A stretch of DNA of 48,976 nucleotides from Candidatus Electrothrix gigas (GCA_022766165.1 QYLO01000017.1:1-48976); one strand, 5' to 3'; positions 16,010-24,783 are shown, counted from the first letter of the stretch. A program made the numbers and translations. The notes: generated by a model from the letters alone, not told the origin.

Positions 16010-18643
16010 TCATCCTTCAGCCTTTACCTCAAAAGCCCGCAGCTCCTTCTTAAACACCCAACCCTTCATCACCGTCAACAAAGCCGGAAGAATCCACAGA
16101 GTAGCCATACCGGAGTAGAGCATAATGGTAGCCAAGAAGATACCCACAGTCTGATAGGGAACCAGCGGTGCCAGCAGCAGCGGGGTAAAACCGATGGCGA
16201 TAACAATGATGTTGCGCAGAATCGCCCGGGCCGGTTCATCAAACATATCCCGGATAGCCGCGCCCCAATCCCCGGTTTTGGCCATAGTCATTCGAGTGCG
16301 CTGGAGGAAATGGATGGCAAAGTCCACAGCCAGTCCCAGGGCCAGCGAGGAAAGCACAGCCACCGGCATATCGTAATCCTTGCCGATCAGACCAATCACG
16401 CCGTAGATAAAGCCGATGGTAAAAGTCAGCGGCACCATTGCCAGCAGACCCCAGGTCGGTGAGCGGAACAAAAAGGCCATCATCAGGAAGACCACAACAA
16501 AGCTGGACAGAAAGGATTCCAGCATACCAGTGACCATCTTGTCCTGCCAGACCACATTAATGTAGGTCAGGCCAGCCCAGTCATGGCTCATTTCCACCGG
16601 CGGAGGATTTGCCGCAAAATACTGCTCGACCTCTTCAACCACCCGCTCCATATCCTTGTTGTCGCCGCTGCGCAACTGCATCCAGACATTGGCCTTGCTG
16701 TAATCCGGGGTGACCAGATGAAAAAGATCATCCGGCTTATGACTGTTCTGATAGGAGATCAGGGTCTGGGCCACGGCATTAGCTGTATCCGGGATACTGT
16801 ACCGTTCCGGGTTGCCTTCAAACAGTTCCATGTGGACCTTCTTCACCACATCGGCCACCGTGTTGGATTTACCTACATCGCCTTCTTTAACCAGATGATC
16901 TTGTAAATCAGAGATATAGCGCAACACATCAGGCCGCTTAAAGACCTCGGGCTGCTCACCGACATCTTCCAAGGCGTCCAATGCCTCTGTCCATAAATCA
17001 TAAGCCGTATCATTATCTTCTGGCGTATTGTCAAGTTCGATATTCCAAAGCTGGGCCAAGGCATCTTTCAGGCTCTTAACAGTCCTGTTGTCTGCTACTT
17101 CCTGAGTAACATCCTCCAGAGTCGGAGCTAAGATCTCCGGAGCTTCTGCCATAATCGTTTGTAGCTTCTTTTTCAACTGCTCTGCTGCTTCAGGAACAGT
17201 CATTTTATCCGTTTTGCCGGTGAGGATCAGGTATGCCTCATACGTGCCGCCGAAATGGCTGTTCAGCACCTTGTCTGCTACCCGAATCTCATGACTTTTC
17301 TTAAACCATTTAACCGGGTTGTCATTGACCTGAATCATAAAAATACCGATCACGCCGATAACCATGATACCGATATTCACTCCGATGACCAACCAAGGCT
17401 TACCGGAGGCAGTTTTACCGATCCAGCGCAGATGGCGATTGAGCGGAGAATTCTCGTGCTCCGGATCATCCACCTTATGACCGAAATCCTCCAGTTTACT
17501 CTCCGGGATCATCATCACATACGCCGGGATAAAAATAATAGTCATAACCCAGGCCAGCAAAATGCCCTGAGCCACAAAAATACCAAAGGCCTGGACCGGC
17601 GGAATCGGGGTAAAGGCCAGAGAGGCAAACCCGGCAGAGGAAGTCAGCGAGGTGAAGAGCATGGGCTTGAACAGATGCCTCATGACTTCAATCAGGGTTT
17701 CCTTTCTGTTCTTGCGCTGCTGATAGGCATCGAAAAATTCCGACAAAATATGGACCGAATCTACCACCGCAATGGGCATGATGAAAATCGGGATCATGGA
17801 ACTCATGATGTGCAGAGTGTGACCGGTGCCGATGAGCATTCCCATCGTTATAATCACCGTACACACAGCAATAATCATCGGGGCAATGATCAGCTGGAGA
17901 TTGCGAAAAAAGTAGAGCATGAGCAGAAAGATCATCAGCATAGCCAGGGGTGCGGAGACTGCCATCTGGACAAACATCTCCTTGCCAAAGGTATCCTCGG
18001 CCACGGGCAGCCCGGTGATATGAAACTCATCCTCCCCTGCCCCGATTTCAGCAATTTTTTCTTTCAGTTTTTCCGCAACAGAATGGGCAAAATCCTTTTT
18101 AGTGATGGGCAGGTAGATCCCCAGAGCCTTGCCGTCCTCGGAAACCATCGTGCCTTTGAGCAGGGGATTATTCAGGGCGTAATCCCGGATTTTCAGGGCC
18201 TCTTCTCTGGTTTTGGGCGGCTCCTTCATCAGCCACTCAAAGCGCACCTGTCCCAGTCCGGCCTGGAGGATATTATCCACATTATCCGGGGCAATGATAT
18301 CCCGGCTTACCACCCGCCGTTCTGGGTCATCCGGGTCTGACAGGGTGGCGGCGAATTTGCTCAGGGTAAAGACCCGTTGCAGGGTTGCCTGGTTAAACAC
18401 ACCGTCCGGGTTCTGCTCATTGACCACACCCAGCACCACTACATCGTACAGCCCGAACTCCTTTTTGGTCTGATTGTGAAAAACGCGTACCGCTTCATCT
18501 TCGGAAAGCATATTTTCCGGGTCCGTGTCCACATGCACCTTGACGATAAAGGCCCCGATGATAAGGGTAAGCACAACCATGATCGCAGTAACGAGCTTGG
18601 GTTTGTGCAGAGAGAGCTGAATCGCTCTGGTTGAAATTTCCAT
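16010..18643 (-). CDS. RND-superfamily exporter (MMPL type)
   Basis: An 877-residue inner-membrane transporter with the twofold RND layout. Each half has one TM helix, a large periplasmic domain and five further TM helices. The first TM is at about 17-35, followed by DTDPENMLSEDEAVR, a typical start. Proton-relay-like motifs are visible in the TM4 regions (IFIMPIAVVDSVHILSEF and LALGLAVDFAIHFLQR). The family exports lipids and other hydrophobic compounds, often with a LolA-like carrier and a DUF1302-like barrel, both present 7 kb downstream. AGGAG precedes the ATG. The ArsR-like gene 71 nt upstream probably regulates it. Confidence 0.9.
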   Translation of the reverse strand: MEISTRAIQLSLHKPKLVTAIMVVLTLIIGAFIVKVHVDTDPENMLSEDEAVRVFHNQTKKEFGLYDVVVLGVVNEQNPDGVFNQATLQRVFTLSKFAATLSDPDDPERRVVSRDIIAPDNVDNILQAGLGQVRFEWLMKEPPKTREEALKIRDYALNNPLLKGTMVSEDGKALGIYLPITKKDFAHSVAEKLKEKIAEIGAGEDEFHITGLPVAEDTFGKEMFVQMAVSAPLAMLMIFLLMLYFFRNLQLIIAPMIIAVCTVIITMGMLIGTGHTLHIMSSMIPIFIMPIAVVDSVHILSEFFDAYQQRKNRKETLIEVMRHLFKPMLFTSLTSSAGFASLAFTPIPPVQAFGIFVAQGILLAWVMTIIFIPAYVMMIPESKLEDFGHKVDDPEHENSPLNRHLRWIGKTASGKPWLVIGVNIGIMVIGVIGIFMIQVNDNPVKWFKKSHEIRVADKVLNSHFGGTYEAYLILTGKTDKMTVPEAAEQLKKKLQTIMAEAPEILAPTLEDVTQEVADNRTVKSLKDALAQLWNIELDNTPEDNDTAYDLWTEALDALEDVGEQPEVFKRPDVLRYISDLQDHLVKEGDVGKSNTVADVVKKVHMELFEGNPERYSIPDTANAVAQTLISYQNSHKPDDLFHLVTPDYSKANVWMQLRSGDNKDMERVVEEVEQYFAANPPPVEMSHDWAGLTYINVVWQDKMVTGMLESFLSSFVVVFLMMAFLFRSPTWGLLAMVPLTFTIGFIYGVIGLIGKDYDMPVAVLSSLALGLAVDFAIHFLQRTRMTMAKTGDWGAAIRDMFDEPARAILRNIIVIAIGFTPLLLAPLVPYQTVGIFLATIMLYSGMATLWILPALLTVMKGWVFKKELRAFEVKAEG

Positions 18644-18713
18644 AACTGTCTCCTGTTTTTATATATTTTCTGTTCCTGACAAGTCAGGTTTACTTTTTTT
18701 TGTTAGGCGTTTA

Positions 18714-18998
18714 TTAGGCTATGGCGCAAAAGAGTTGCTTCATTGTCTTCATCAGCTCAATAATTCGTTCATCCGCAATGCGGTTGTAAATAAAATTTGC
18801 CTCCTTACGGGAACTGATAATACCTTGATTTCTCATTATGTTCAAATGCTGACTGATATTTGCCCCGCTGGTCTCTACTTCTTCCCGTATTTCACTGACT
18901 GTCAACTCCTTATCCTGAAGAAGACAGAGAATTTTCAAGCGAATGGGGTGAGAGATTGCTTTCAACAAGACAGCCAACTCGTTGGTTTGATCTTCCAT
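18714..18998 (-). CDS. ArsR-family transcriptional repressor
   Basis: A 94-residue winged-helix protein. It has LLKAISHPIRLKILCLLQD, then LTVSEIREEVETSGANISQH (helix-turn-helix) and LNIMRNQGIISSRKEANFIY (wing). The classical metal-binding ELCVCD motif is absent (ELTVSEI instead), so it may sense something other than arsenite or zinc-group metals; remaining Cys residues are at about 24 and 91. It is first in the minus-strand run before the MMPL exporter. A 41-bp palindromic region 25 bp upstream is a likely operator, implying autoregulation. Confidence 0.88.
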   Translation of the reverse strand: MEDQTNELAVLLKAISHPIRLKILCLLQDKELTVSEIREEVETSGANISQHLNIMRNQGIISSRKEANFIYNRIADERIIELMKTMKQLFCAIA

Positions 18999-19022
18999 TG
19001 ATTTGTTTTGATCTTTTATTTT

Positions 19023-19063
19023 AGTATTTAACTAATTAAGTATATAATTAACTATTAAATACT
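19023..19063. promoter_or_regulatory. Palindromic operator upstream of arsR-like gene
   Basis: Perfect 9-bp arms AGTATTTAA and TTAAATACT flank an AT-rich centre that itself carries AATTAA direct half-sites. The element ends 25 bp upstream of the ArsR-like start. The position and dyad symmetry fit an ArsR-family binding site overlapping the promoter. Confidence 0.55.
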
Positions 19064-19104
19064 CAACTGTCAAGAAAAAAAAGTATTTCCTGATCACTCA
19101 ACGC

Positions 19105-19135
19105 AAAAAAGGGCGACCCTTGCAGGACCGCCCTT
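19105..19135 (-). terminator. Rho-independent terminator
   Basis: On the minus strand AAGGGCG pairs with CGCCCTT across a loop of 12-13 nt, followed by a T-run. It lies 55 nt after the stop of the secreted-protein gene at 19190 and should end its transcript. Confidence 0.75.
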
Positions 19136-19189
19136 ATTGATTATTGCTCCCTCATCACAGATGAGGACAGAATTGTACTACTTGCTTTA

Positions 19190-20311
19190 CTACTTGCAGG
19201 TAAATTTGAGTTCTGTTTTCATGGCCCAGCTACCTTTGGCGGTGATCTGCTCGCCGGCGGCCCAAGCGGTCTCCTGACCCAAGGCATCATTGACTACAGA
19301 GGCATGAGCGGCCAGATCGGCATTCAGTTCCAGAGCCATTCCGCTGCCGTTGCACAGCATTTCATGCAGGTCGCCGAAGTTCTCCAGAGGAATTTCCACT
19401 TCCTTGACCGTATCGGCAACATTCTCGGAGACATAAGGGAAGTTTCCGATTTTAGGATTACCCTTCTTGTTCGCAGGGAGCACCGGATCTTCGTTGTTCT
19501 TTACCCAGAGATGGGTTTCGTCCAGATTCCAGCCGTTATCGGTTTCATAGGTGACAACCAAGGTATCGGCATCACCGTTTCCATCCTGATCCTCCAATCT
19601 GGCGCAGACATAGCCAACATCAATGTTCTGTCCAGCTACAAGAGGCTGACGTTTCAGCTCGTCAGTGCAGATCTGCGGGGTGAGTTCATCAAGAGGCAGC
19701 AGAGGCTCGGAAAATTCGACATCAAGGCCCGGCTCCTCAACAGTCATCAGTAGATCATCGGTATTAACAGTTTGGGTCTGGTCAACTCCTTTGGCATTGC
19801 TTTTACCTGTTGATGAAGTGTCTGCACCATGATTGACATGAATTTCAACTCCACCGTACAAACCGGCAGCAAGCGGAAGGGAGCCTTCCCAACCGATCAC
19901 ACCACCTTGATCATCCGTTACCCAAGCGAAATCAGGGGCATCACCGTCGTTACCGCTGTTGCCGTCAACAAGCGTACTCTTGCCGAAATCAAACTTATCA
20001 TCATATATCTTTACCCAAGCGTCGCTAGGACTTTGCGTAATATCCGCACGTTTCTCAGTGTCAAGCACCAGAACATAGACAACCTCAGCGGCGGCATCAT
20101 AACGGAGATAGGCATTGGACAGTATCTCATATCCAGAAAAATTGGGATTAGGATCTCCTGCCCTGTACATAGGCATAGAAAAATCGGTCTCCAGATTCCA
20201 GTCGTTATACTGACCGTCAACTGTGACTGCCTGTGCGACTAACGGAGCTGCAAAGAGAAGTGCTGCGGCGGTTACAAAACTTGTGCGGATTTTTTGAGAT
20301 GTGGTTTTCAT
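19190..20311 (-). CDS. Secreted protein under riboswitch control
   Basis: A 373-residue exported protein with signal peptide MKTTSQKIRTSFVTAAALLF...AQA. The mature N-terminus VTVDGQYNDWNLETDFSM resembles the opening of carbohydrate-binding-type (CBM9-like) beta-sandwich domains. The C-terminal half has DNGWNLDETHLWVKNN and NKKGNPKIGNFPYVSENV, a recurrent block of secreted bacterial proteins. GGAGG sits before the ATG at 20311; an upstream in-frame start would translate the leader RNA and is rejected. It is expressed as a single gene between a GEMM-like riboswitch and a terminator. It is probably extracellular or surface-associated; the function is unknown. Confidence 0.75.
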   Translation of the reverse strand: MKTTSQKIRTSFVTAAALLFAAPLVAQAVTVDGQYNDWNLETDFSMPMYRAGDPNPNFSGYEILSNAYLRYDAAAEVVYVLVLDTEKRADITQSPSDAWVKIYDDKFDFGKSTLVDGNSGNDGDAPDFAWVTDDQGGVIGWEGSLPLAAGLYGGVEIHVNHGADTSSTGKSNAKGVDQTQTVNTDDLLMTVEEPGLDVEFSEPLLPLDELTPQICTDELKRQPLVAGQNIDVGYVCARLEDQDGNGDADTLVVTYETDNGWNLDETHLWVKNNEDPVLPANKKGNPKIGNFPYVSENVADTVKEVEIPLENFGDLHEMLCNGSGMALELNADLAAHASVVNDALGQETAWAAGEQITAKGSWAMKTELKFTCK

Positions 20312-20343
20312 AACATTCCTCCCGGTTTTAGAGCAATTAAAGA

Positions 20344-20437
20344 AAGCAGGTAACCCGGCGGTCTCGCTGTTGAGATCCGTAGCTTTCCGACACCGCCTCA
20401 CGACGGCTGTGGCTTTATCAACTTTCCGATTCTGCTT
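20344..20437 (-). promoter_or_regulatory. GEMM-type cyclic-dinucleotide riboswitch (putative)
   Basis: In the minus-strand 5' leader, 33 nt before the start codon, an outer stem AAGCAG/CTGCTT encloses GATAAAGCCACA. A GNRA-capped hairpin follows (GCCGTC-GTGA-GGCGGT), then GTCGGAAAGCTACGG, a second stem GATCTC...GAGACC, and CGCCGGGTTACC. This order and wording fit the GEMM-I fold: P1b tetraloop, GGAC-GCAAAGC core, P2, and the GCCGGGTT receptor strand. The core reads GTCGGAAAGC rather than GGACGCAAAGC, so it may be a variant. Ligand (c-di-GMP or 3',3'-cGAMP) cannot be decided by eye. Confidence 0.55.
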
Positions 20438-20581
20438 AAATCAGAAAGTATGTTTTTTTTCAAACCTGCTATAAAACAGAAAACAAGTTTTTCTTAACTT
20501 CATGAAACATCAATTCAACCAAGATGTCAATTTTTTTTTCAGTTTTTTTTTAGAACCCCCCTTAAAACAGGTTAGGACAGA

Positions 20582-21132
20582 CTAGGACGAGGCCAGCTTT
20601 TTCGTCTTTTCTAACTGATCTTGCTTGGGAAAGAGGTAGAGCATAAGAAAAACAGATGAGGCAACAACAAAAAGATACATGATGAAATCTGGCATAATCC
20701 GATTCTCTGGACGAACCAAAGCTAACAGTGTAAGCACTGCTCCAAACTGATAACCTTGGCGATCAAAACGAACAATCTTGGTCAAAATATAAAAATGAAT
20801 CGCCGGAACAAGCAAGTCCACAAGAAGCAGGGGAGAAAATTGACCTATTGCAATGGCATTGAGCTGTATCAGAGCAATAAAGTAGAGTTTCTTTACCGTG
20901 ATCATCAGGAGGATAGTGATCAGCAAATAATAAAGCCAGAGTATTTTTTGTCTTTTCTGAGCTGTTGGATACTGATCCAAATACCATACCAGATCGTCCT
21001 TGTTGTTGGCAGTGGCCAGCTTTTTGAAAATATTCTTCTTGCTACCGCCTTTGCCGTATGAAATTTCGGAGCATCGTTGGTGCTGTGGATATCGCTATGC
21101 ACCTTGCCAATAAACTCAAGTTCTGGTTTCAT
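20582..21132 (-). pseudogene. Membrane protein gene with apparent frameshift
   Basis: The gene appears to start at ATG 21132 with MKPELEFIGKVHSDIHSTND and APK. At the AAATTT run near 21058-21066 the protein-like signal moves to another frame: YGKGGSKKNIFKKLATANNK, DDLVWYLDQYPTAQKRQK, then four or so TM helices to the stop at 20582. One extra base in that run would give a single 183-codon frame. It is either a natural or sequencing frameshift, or a fusion of a fragment with another gene. The intact downstream frame alone could start at TTG (20980). The family is not recognised; the N-terminal FIGKVHSDI faintly resembles TrmO/TsaA starts. Confidence 0.5.
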
Positions 21133-21369
21133 TATAGATTTTTTTTGTATGAAAGGACTGGATGGATTGTTCTGGTTACGCAATGAGCCATATTACCGAA
21201 AAATATCAGGGGAAACAAGGGGCAAAGAGGATATCTCTCTTGTATTACATCCCAAGTCCTGATATATAAACAGCTAAAAAATGGTTGCATAGAATATGCG
21301 CTATGTAAAAACAGATGAAAGGGCGTACTTTTATATAAAAAATATCAAATTATCTGAGCGAAAAGACCA

Positions 21370-22209
21370 ATGGATACAGAAATATTTTTACAGGAAAACC
21401 AAGAAAATCTCAACAATATCCTTCGACCGTTCCAACAGGAACTCAACCGTGGTCAACGGCTGGCGGATTTTCTCAAACAATGTGTGCGGTGCCTGGGACG
21501 TGATGATTTTCTGCAACTGGAAGAACTGCTGAGTTCAAAAACAGCGCAAAACGTGGAAGACGAGGAAGCCCTGAATGAGTGCAGGCCGCTTTTTCAGACC
21601 TTGCGGGAATACACCAGTGAACAGGTGGAAAAGTATCGCTTTGCCTTTATCGAGGATCTTTCCCGACTGGCCGAGGAGGCTGAATTACCCATTGAAATTG
21701 ATTTTCCCCGCTTCACGGTTCTCAAAGGCATTGAAGGGGAGATTGATTTCAGTAAGCGCAGCACCACGATCAATAAAAAAGTCCTCAAATCCATTGATCC
21801 CCGCCGCATTGTCACGGCAACCCTGCGCTTGAAAAAGCAGCTCTATGATCGCCCCTTTGATCCGCAGGCCTTTGTGGACAGCCTGTACGCAACCTATACA
21901 AAGATCAATCAACAGGAGGATGCTGCTCCGGGACATCCGGTGGGGATTCAGCAGTTTTACCTGGAATATGTGATTTCCCTGCAAAGCAAAGCATTTTTCA
22001 TCAATATGGATAAGAGCAAGTTCCGGGGCTACAGCCTGGACCAGTTCAGCGTGGACCTGTGGCGATACTTTGCAGCAGGTATCGGGGGTACATCCAATGG
22101 CATGATGTTGCAGCTGCGGCCGGGACGGAATAATTCCCTGTGGTTAATTGACAGCGATGGTGAGCGTCGGCAGATTACCGGAATTTCTTTTCAGGAGAAA
22201 ACAATATGA
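21370..22209 (+). CDS. Unknown protein, first gene of ATPase operon
   Basis: A 279-residue soluble protein with no signal peptide or TM helix. The N-terminal half (about 1-115) is helical and Gln/Glu/Leu-rich. The middle has ELPIEIDFPRFTVLKGIEGE and TTINKKVLKSIDPRRIVTAT, and the C-terminus is FRGYSLDQFSVDLWRYFAAG followed by small strands. I do not recognise the family. It overlaps the first BrxD-like ATPase gene by 4 nt (ATGA) and is clearly co-translated with it, so it is likely a structural or DNA-binding partner of the ATPases. The ribosome-binding site is weak. An in-frame Met further down could be used, but the conserved-looking helical start supports 21370. Confidence 0.7.
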   Translation: MDTEIFLQENQENLNNILRPFQQELNRGQRLADFLKQCVRCLGRDDFLQLEELLSSKTAQNVEDEEALNECRPLFQTLREYTSEQVEKYRFAFIEDLSRLAEEAELPIEIDFPRFTVLKGIEGEIDFSKRSTTINKKVLKSIDPRRIVTATLRLKKQLYDRPFDPQAFVDSLYATYTKINQQEDAAPGHPVGIQQFYLEYVISLQSKAFFINMDKSKFRGYSLDQFSVDLWRYFAAGIGGTSNGMMLQLRPGRNNSLWLIDSDGERRQITGISFQEKTI

Positions 22210-23495
22210 AAACCATGGAAGAGCTGGGTCAGCTGAAGCCCTTCCAGGCCCGTTCTATTATTGAGGAACTGCGCAAGGGCAGTGTTCCGGCTGAGTATGT
22301 CCCGTTTTTCACAGTAGGCCGCGATAATTGGCTCACCTTTATTGAGGATGATCTGGCCAATTATATTGCCGAAGGCGGAGCCAAGGTCCGCTTTCTCAGC
22401 GGTGATTACGGGGACGGCAAAACCCATTTCATGTCCGTGATTCAGCATCTTGCCCGGCAGGAAGGCTTCGGGGTCTCCTTTGTGGTTCTGACCCGGGAAA
22501 CACCGATCCATAAATTCGAGGCCGTCTATCAGGCCATTACCCAACAGTTGCATGGTCGTTTTGAAGGTGTCGGCATCCGTAACCTGTTACGGCAATGGCT
22601 GGACAGCCTGGCAGAAAAAGAAGAACCTTCTCTTGCCCAACTGGCTGATCTGGCAGAGACCCTGCGCAATCTGCCGGGCATGAACATCAATTTCGCCAAC
22701 GGCCTCACGGCTCTGGCCCATAATCGCTTTGTCCCCCTGGAAGAGGGCGAGGAGCAGGAAGAGCGGGACGCTGCCCAGGAAATCATCTTCCACTGGTTTG
22801 AAGGCGGCAAGGTGACCAAGCGGGAGCTGAAACCCTTTGGTATTTTTGAGGTGGTCAACAAGTCCAACAGCAAACAGCTGCTCAATTCCCTGAATGTCTT
22901 TTTGCGCCATTGTGAACACAAGGGCTTGATTCTACTGCTGGATGAACTGGAAACAGTCATTGCCCAGCCCGCTTCCATGCGCAATGCTGCTTATGAGAAT
23001 GTACGCCTGCTCATTGATAACTCCGAACATGCGGAATATTTCCATATCTTCTTTTCCATCATTCCGGACGTGCTGCTCTCGGAAAAGGGCTTTAAATCAT
23101 ACGATGCCCTGTGGAGCCGGGTCCGCAGCATTGGTCAGAAGAAAAAACTCAACTACCGGGGTGTACTGATTGATCTCCATCGCACCCCCCTGACCAGCAA
23201 AGAGCTGATAGAGCTGGGCCGTTGTTTACGCCGTATCCATGAGATATCCTATCGTTGGGAGGCAGAAGAGACAGTACCGGACAAGCTGGTCGAGGAGGTC
23301 TGCACCAATCAGGAAAAGATGGGCCTGCTCAGTGAGGTGCGCCTGTTCATCAAACAGCTCATCAGCATTCTTGATATGGCGGAACAGGGCGAAACACCGT
23401 CTGAAGAGCTTGATCTTGAGCAGCATATCGTCTCCAGCCAGCAGGAAATGGATCAGGAAAAAGTGGAACAACTTCAGCCGAGCTGGGATACCTAA
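22206..23495 (+). CDS. BrxD-like P-loop ATPase (DUF2791-like), first copy
   Basis: A 429-residue AAA-type ATPase. ARSIIEELRKGSVPAEYVPFF, then FTVGRD and a Walker A GDYGDGKT (66-73), followed by VVLTRETPIHKFEAVYQAI. Walker B is LILLLDELET with Asp246-Glu247. Next comes a sensor-like stretch EYFHIFFSIIPDVLLSEKGF, then YDALWSRV and a long helical C-terminus ending Glu/Gln-rich. This pattern matches the BREX-system ATP-binding protein BrxD. It overlaps the preceding gene by 4 nt and is followed after 3 nt by a second, divergent ATPase. None of the methyltransferase PglX, alkaline-phosphatase-like PglZ, BrxC/PglY or Lon-like genes of BREX is nearby. Confidence 0.75.
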   Translation: MKTMEELGQLKPFQARSIIEELRKGSVPAEYVPFFTVGRDNWLTFIEDDLANYIAEGGAKVRFLSGDYGDGKTHFMSVIQHLARQEGFGVSFVVLTRETPIHKFEAVYQAITQQLHGRFEGVGIRNLLRQWLDSLAEKEEPSLAQLADLAETLRNLPGMNINFANGLTALAHNRFVPLEEGEEQEERDAAQEIIFHWFEGGKVTKRELKPFGIFEVVNKSNSKQLLNSLNVFLRHCEHKGLILLLDELETVIAQPASMRNAAYENVRLLIDNSEHAEYFHIFFSIIPDVLLSEKGFKSYDALWSRVRSIGQKKKLNYRGVLIDLHRTPLTSKELIELGRCLRRIHEISYRWEAEETVPDKLVEEVCTNQEKMGLLSEVRLFIKQLISILDMAEQGETPSEELDLEQHIVSSQQEMDQEKVEQLQPSWDT

Positions 23496-23498
23496 GCC

Positions 23499-24743
23499 AT
23501 GAGCAAGAATATGCCAGCCTTTGTCCAGCTTTTGGAAAAGGCAGATAATTTTACCTTGCGCCGGGCCGTGGAACGCTTGCGGGAGGGGCTTTTTGATCCT
23601 TTCGGGGTGAGCCTGCTCACTGCCCGTGAGAGCCAATTGAACACGGTCTTTGATCAGGGTGCGCAGGATGTAGCCAAGAACAAGTCCACCCATCTCTGCG
23701 TGTGCGGCTCCTATGGTCAGGGAAAATCCCATAGCCTGACCTATCTGCGCCAACGGGCCTTGCAACAGGGCTTTGCGGTCAGCTTGATCAATCTTGATCC
23801 CAGGGAAGTGCCGCTGCACGACTTTCGCCAGGTCTACCGTGCTCTGGTGAGCCAGATTTCCTTTCCTGACAGCGATGACCCGCTGGGCAAGGTCTGGGAG
23901 CAGTGGACCAAAGGGGGATATAAAAAACAGCTCAAAGGCAAAAAGGCTGATCCCCTCTCAATCATTCCTGACGATATGCCCCATGTTTTTAAATCTGTGC
24001 TCACCGCCTTGGCGAGTGAAAACATGCAGCTTTCCAGACGGCAAAAAGGCTTGAAAAAACATGCTGCTTTTCGGCCTCGGGAATTTCCCTGGATCCTGAG
24101 CAATGCCCTGAACGGCAATGCGCCGCCCGTGGTTCGCATCAGGCAGGCCCTGAAATATCGGGAGGTTTCCTTTTACAAGGAGCAATCCCTGGTATGTAAG
24201 GGCTGGGAACCTTATTTTGATATGGTCAGAGGATTGGGCCTCATGTTCCAGCAGATGGGGTATAAAGGCTGGGTGCTGCTGTTTGACGAGGCCGAGGCCA
24301 TTGCCCAGACCCGGGTCAATGTGCGTCGTAAAAGTTATGCCATTTTACAACGCTTTTTCTGCCCGGATGAACCGTTACACGGCCTGTATCCGGTCTTTGC
24401 CTTTACCGATGATTTTTTCTCCACAGTCAAGGATGAGGATTATGAGCGGGTGGATACTCGTGGTGAGACGGAGCAACCCTATTTTGCGGAAAACTATGCC
24501 AAGGCTTGGCGTCGCCTGAACATCCATGACTTGCACGGTCTGTCCAATCGGGAGTGGCAAACTCTGGCTGAAAAGTTAATTCATGTGCATGGCAAGGCGT
24601 ATAATTGGCAACCTGAACCGAAGCAAGTACAAAAGCAGTTGGCTGCCGTCCTCAAGGAAACAGGGGCGCGAGAGGCCCGGTTGAAGATAAAGGCTTTGGT
24701 TAATCAATTGGATTTTGTGCAGCAGGGGGTTGTTTTGGGGTGA
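23499..24743 (+). CDS. BrxD-like P-loop ATPase (DUF2791-like), second copy
   Basis: A 414-residue relative of the upstream ATPase. RRAVERLREGLFDPFGVSLL leads to Walker A GSYGQGKS (70-77) and VSLINLDPREVPLHDFRQVY. Walker B is WVLLFDEAEAIAQ (Asp263-Glu264), then YPVFAFTDDFFS as the sensor region. A basic segment KGGYKKQLKGKKADPLS (about 138-154) is absent from the first copy. The pair are clear paralogues but too different for recent duplication, suggesting a fixed heteromeric ATPase. It begins 3 nt after the previous stop. The operon then continues with a small zinc-ribbon gene after 40 nt. Confidence 0.75.
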   Translation: MSKNMPAFVQLLEKADNFTLRRAVERLREGLFDPFGVSLLTARESQLNTVFDQGAQDVAKNKSTHLCVCGSYGQGKSHSLTYLRQRALQQGFAVSLINLDPREVPLHDFRQVYRALVSQISFPDSDDPLGKVWEQWTKGGYKKQLKGKKADPLSIIPDDMPHVFKSVLTALASENMQLSRRQKGLKKHAAFRPREFPWILSNALNGNAPPVVRIRQALKYREVSFYKEQSLVCKGWEPYFDMVRGLGLMFQQMGYKGWVLLFDEAEAIAQTRVNVRRKSYAILQRFFCPDEPLHGLYPVFAFTDDFFSTVKDEDYERVDTRGETEQPYFAENYAKAWRRLNIHDLHGLSNREWQTLAEKLIHVHGKAYNWQPEPKQVQKQLAAVLKETGAREARLKIKALVNQLDFVQQGVVLG

Positions 24744-24783
24744 TTCCTACAAACAAAGATATTTTTCACTAGGTGATAGTTCA

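Noticed and set aside
17255..18340. Long plus-strand open frame (361 codons) antisense to the MMPL gene
   Set aside because: It is His/Asp-rich, without start signal or domain. The minus-strand MMPL protein across it is unmistakable.
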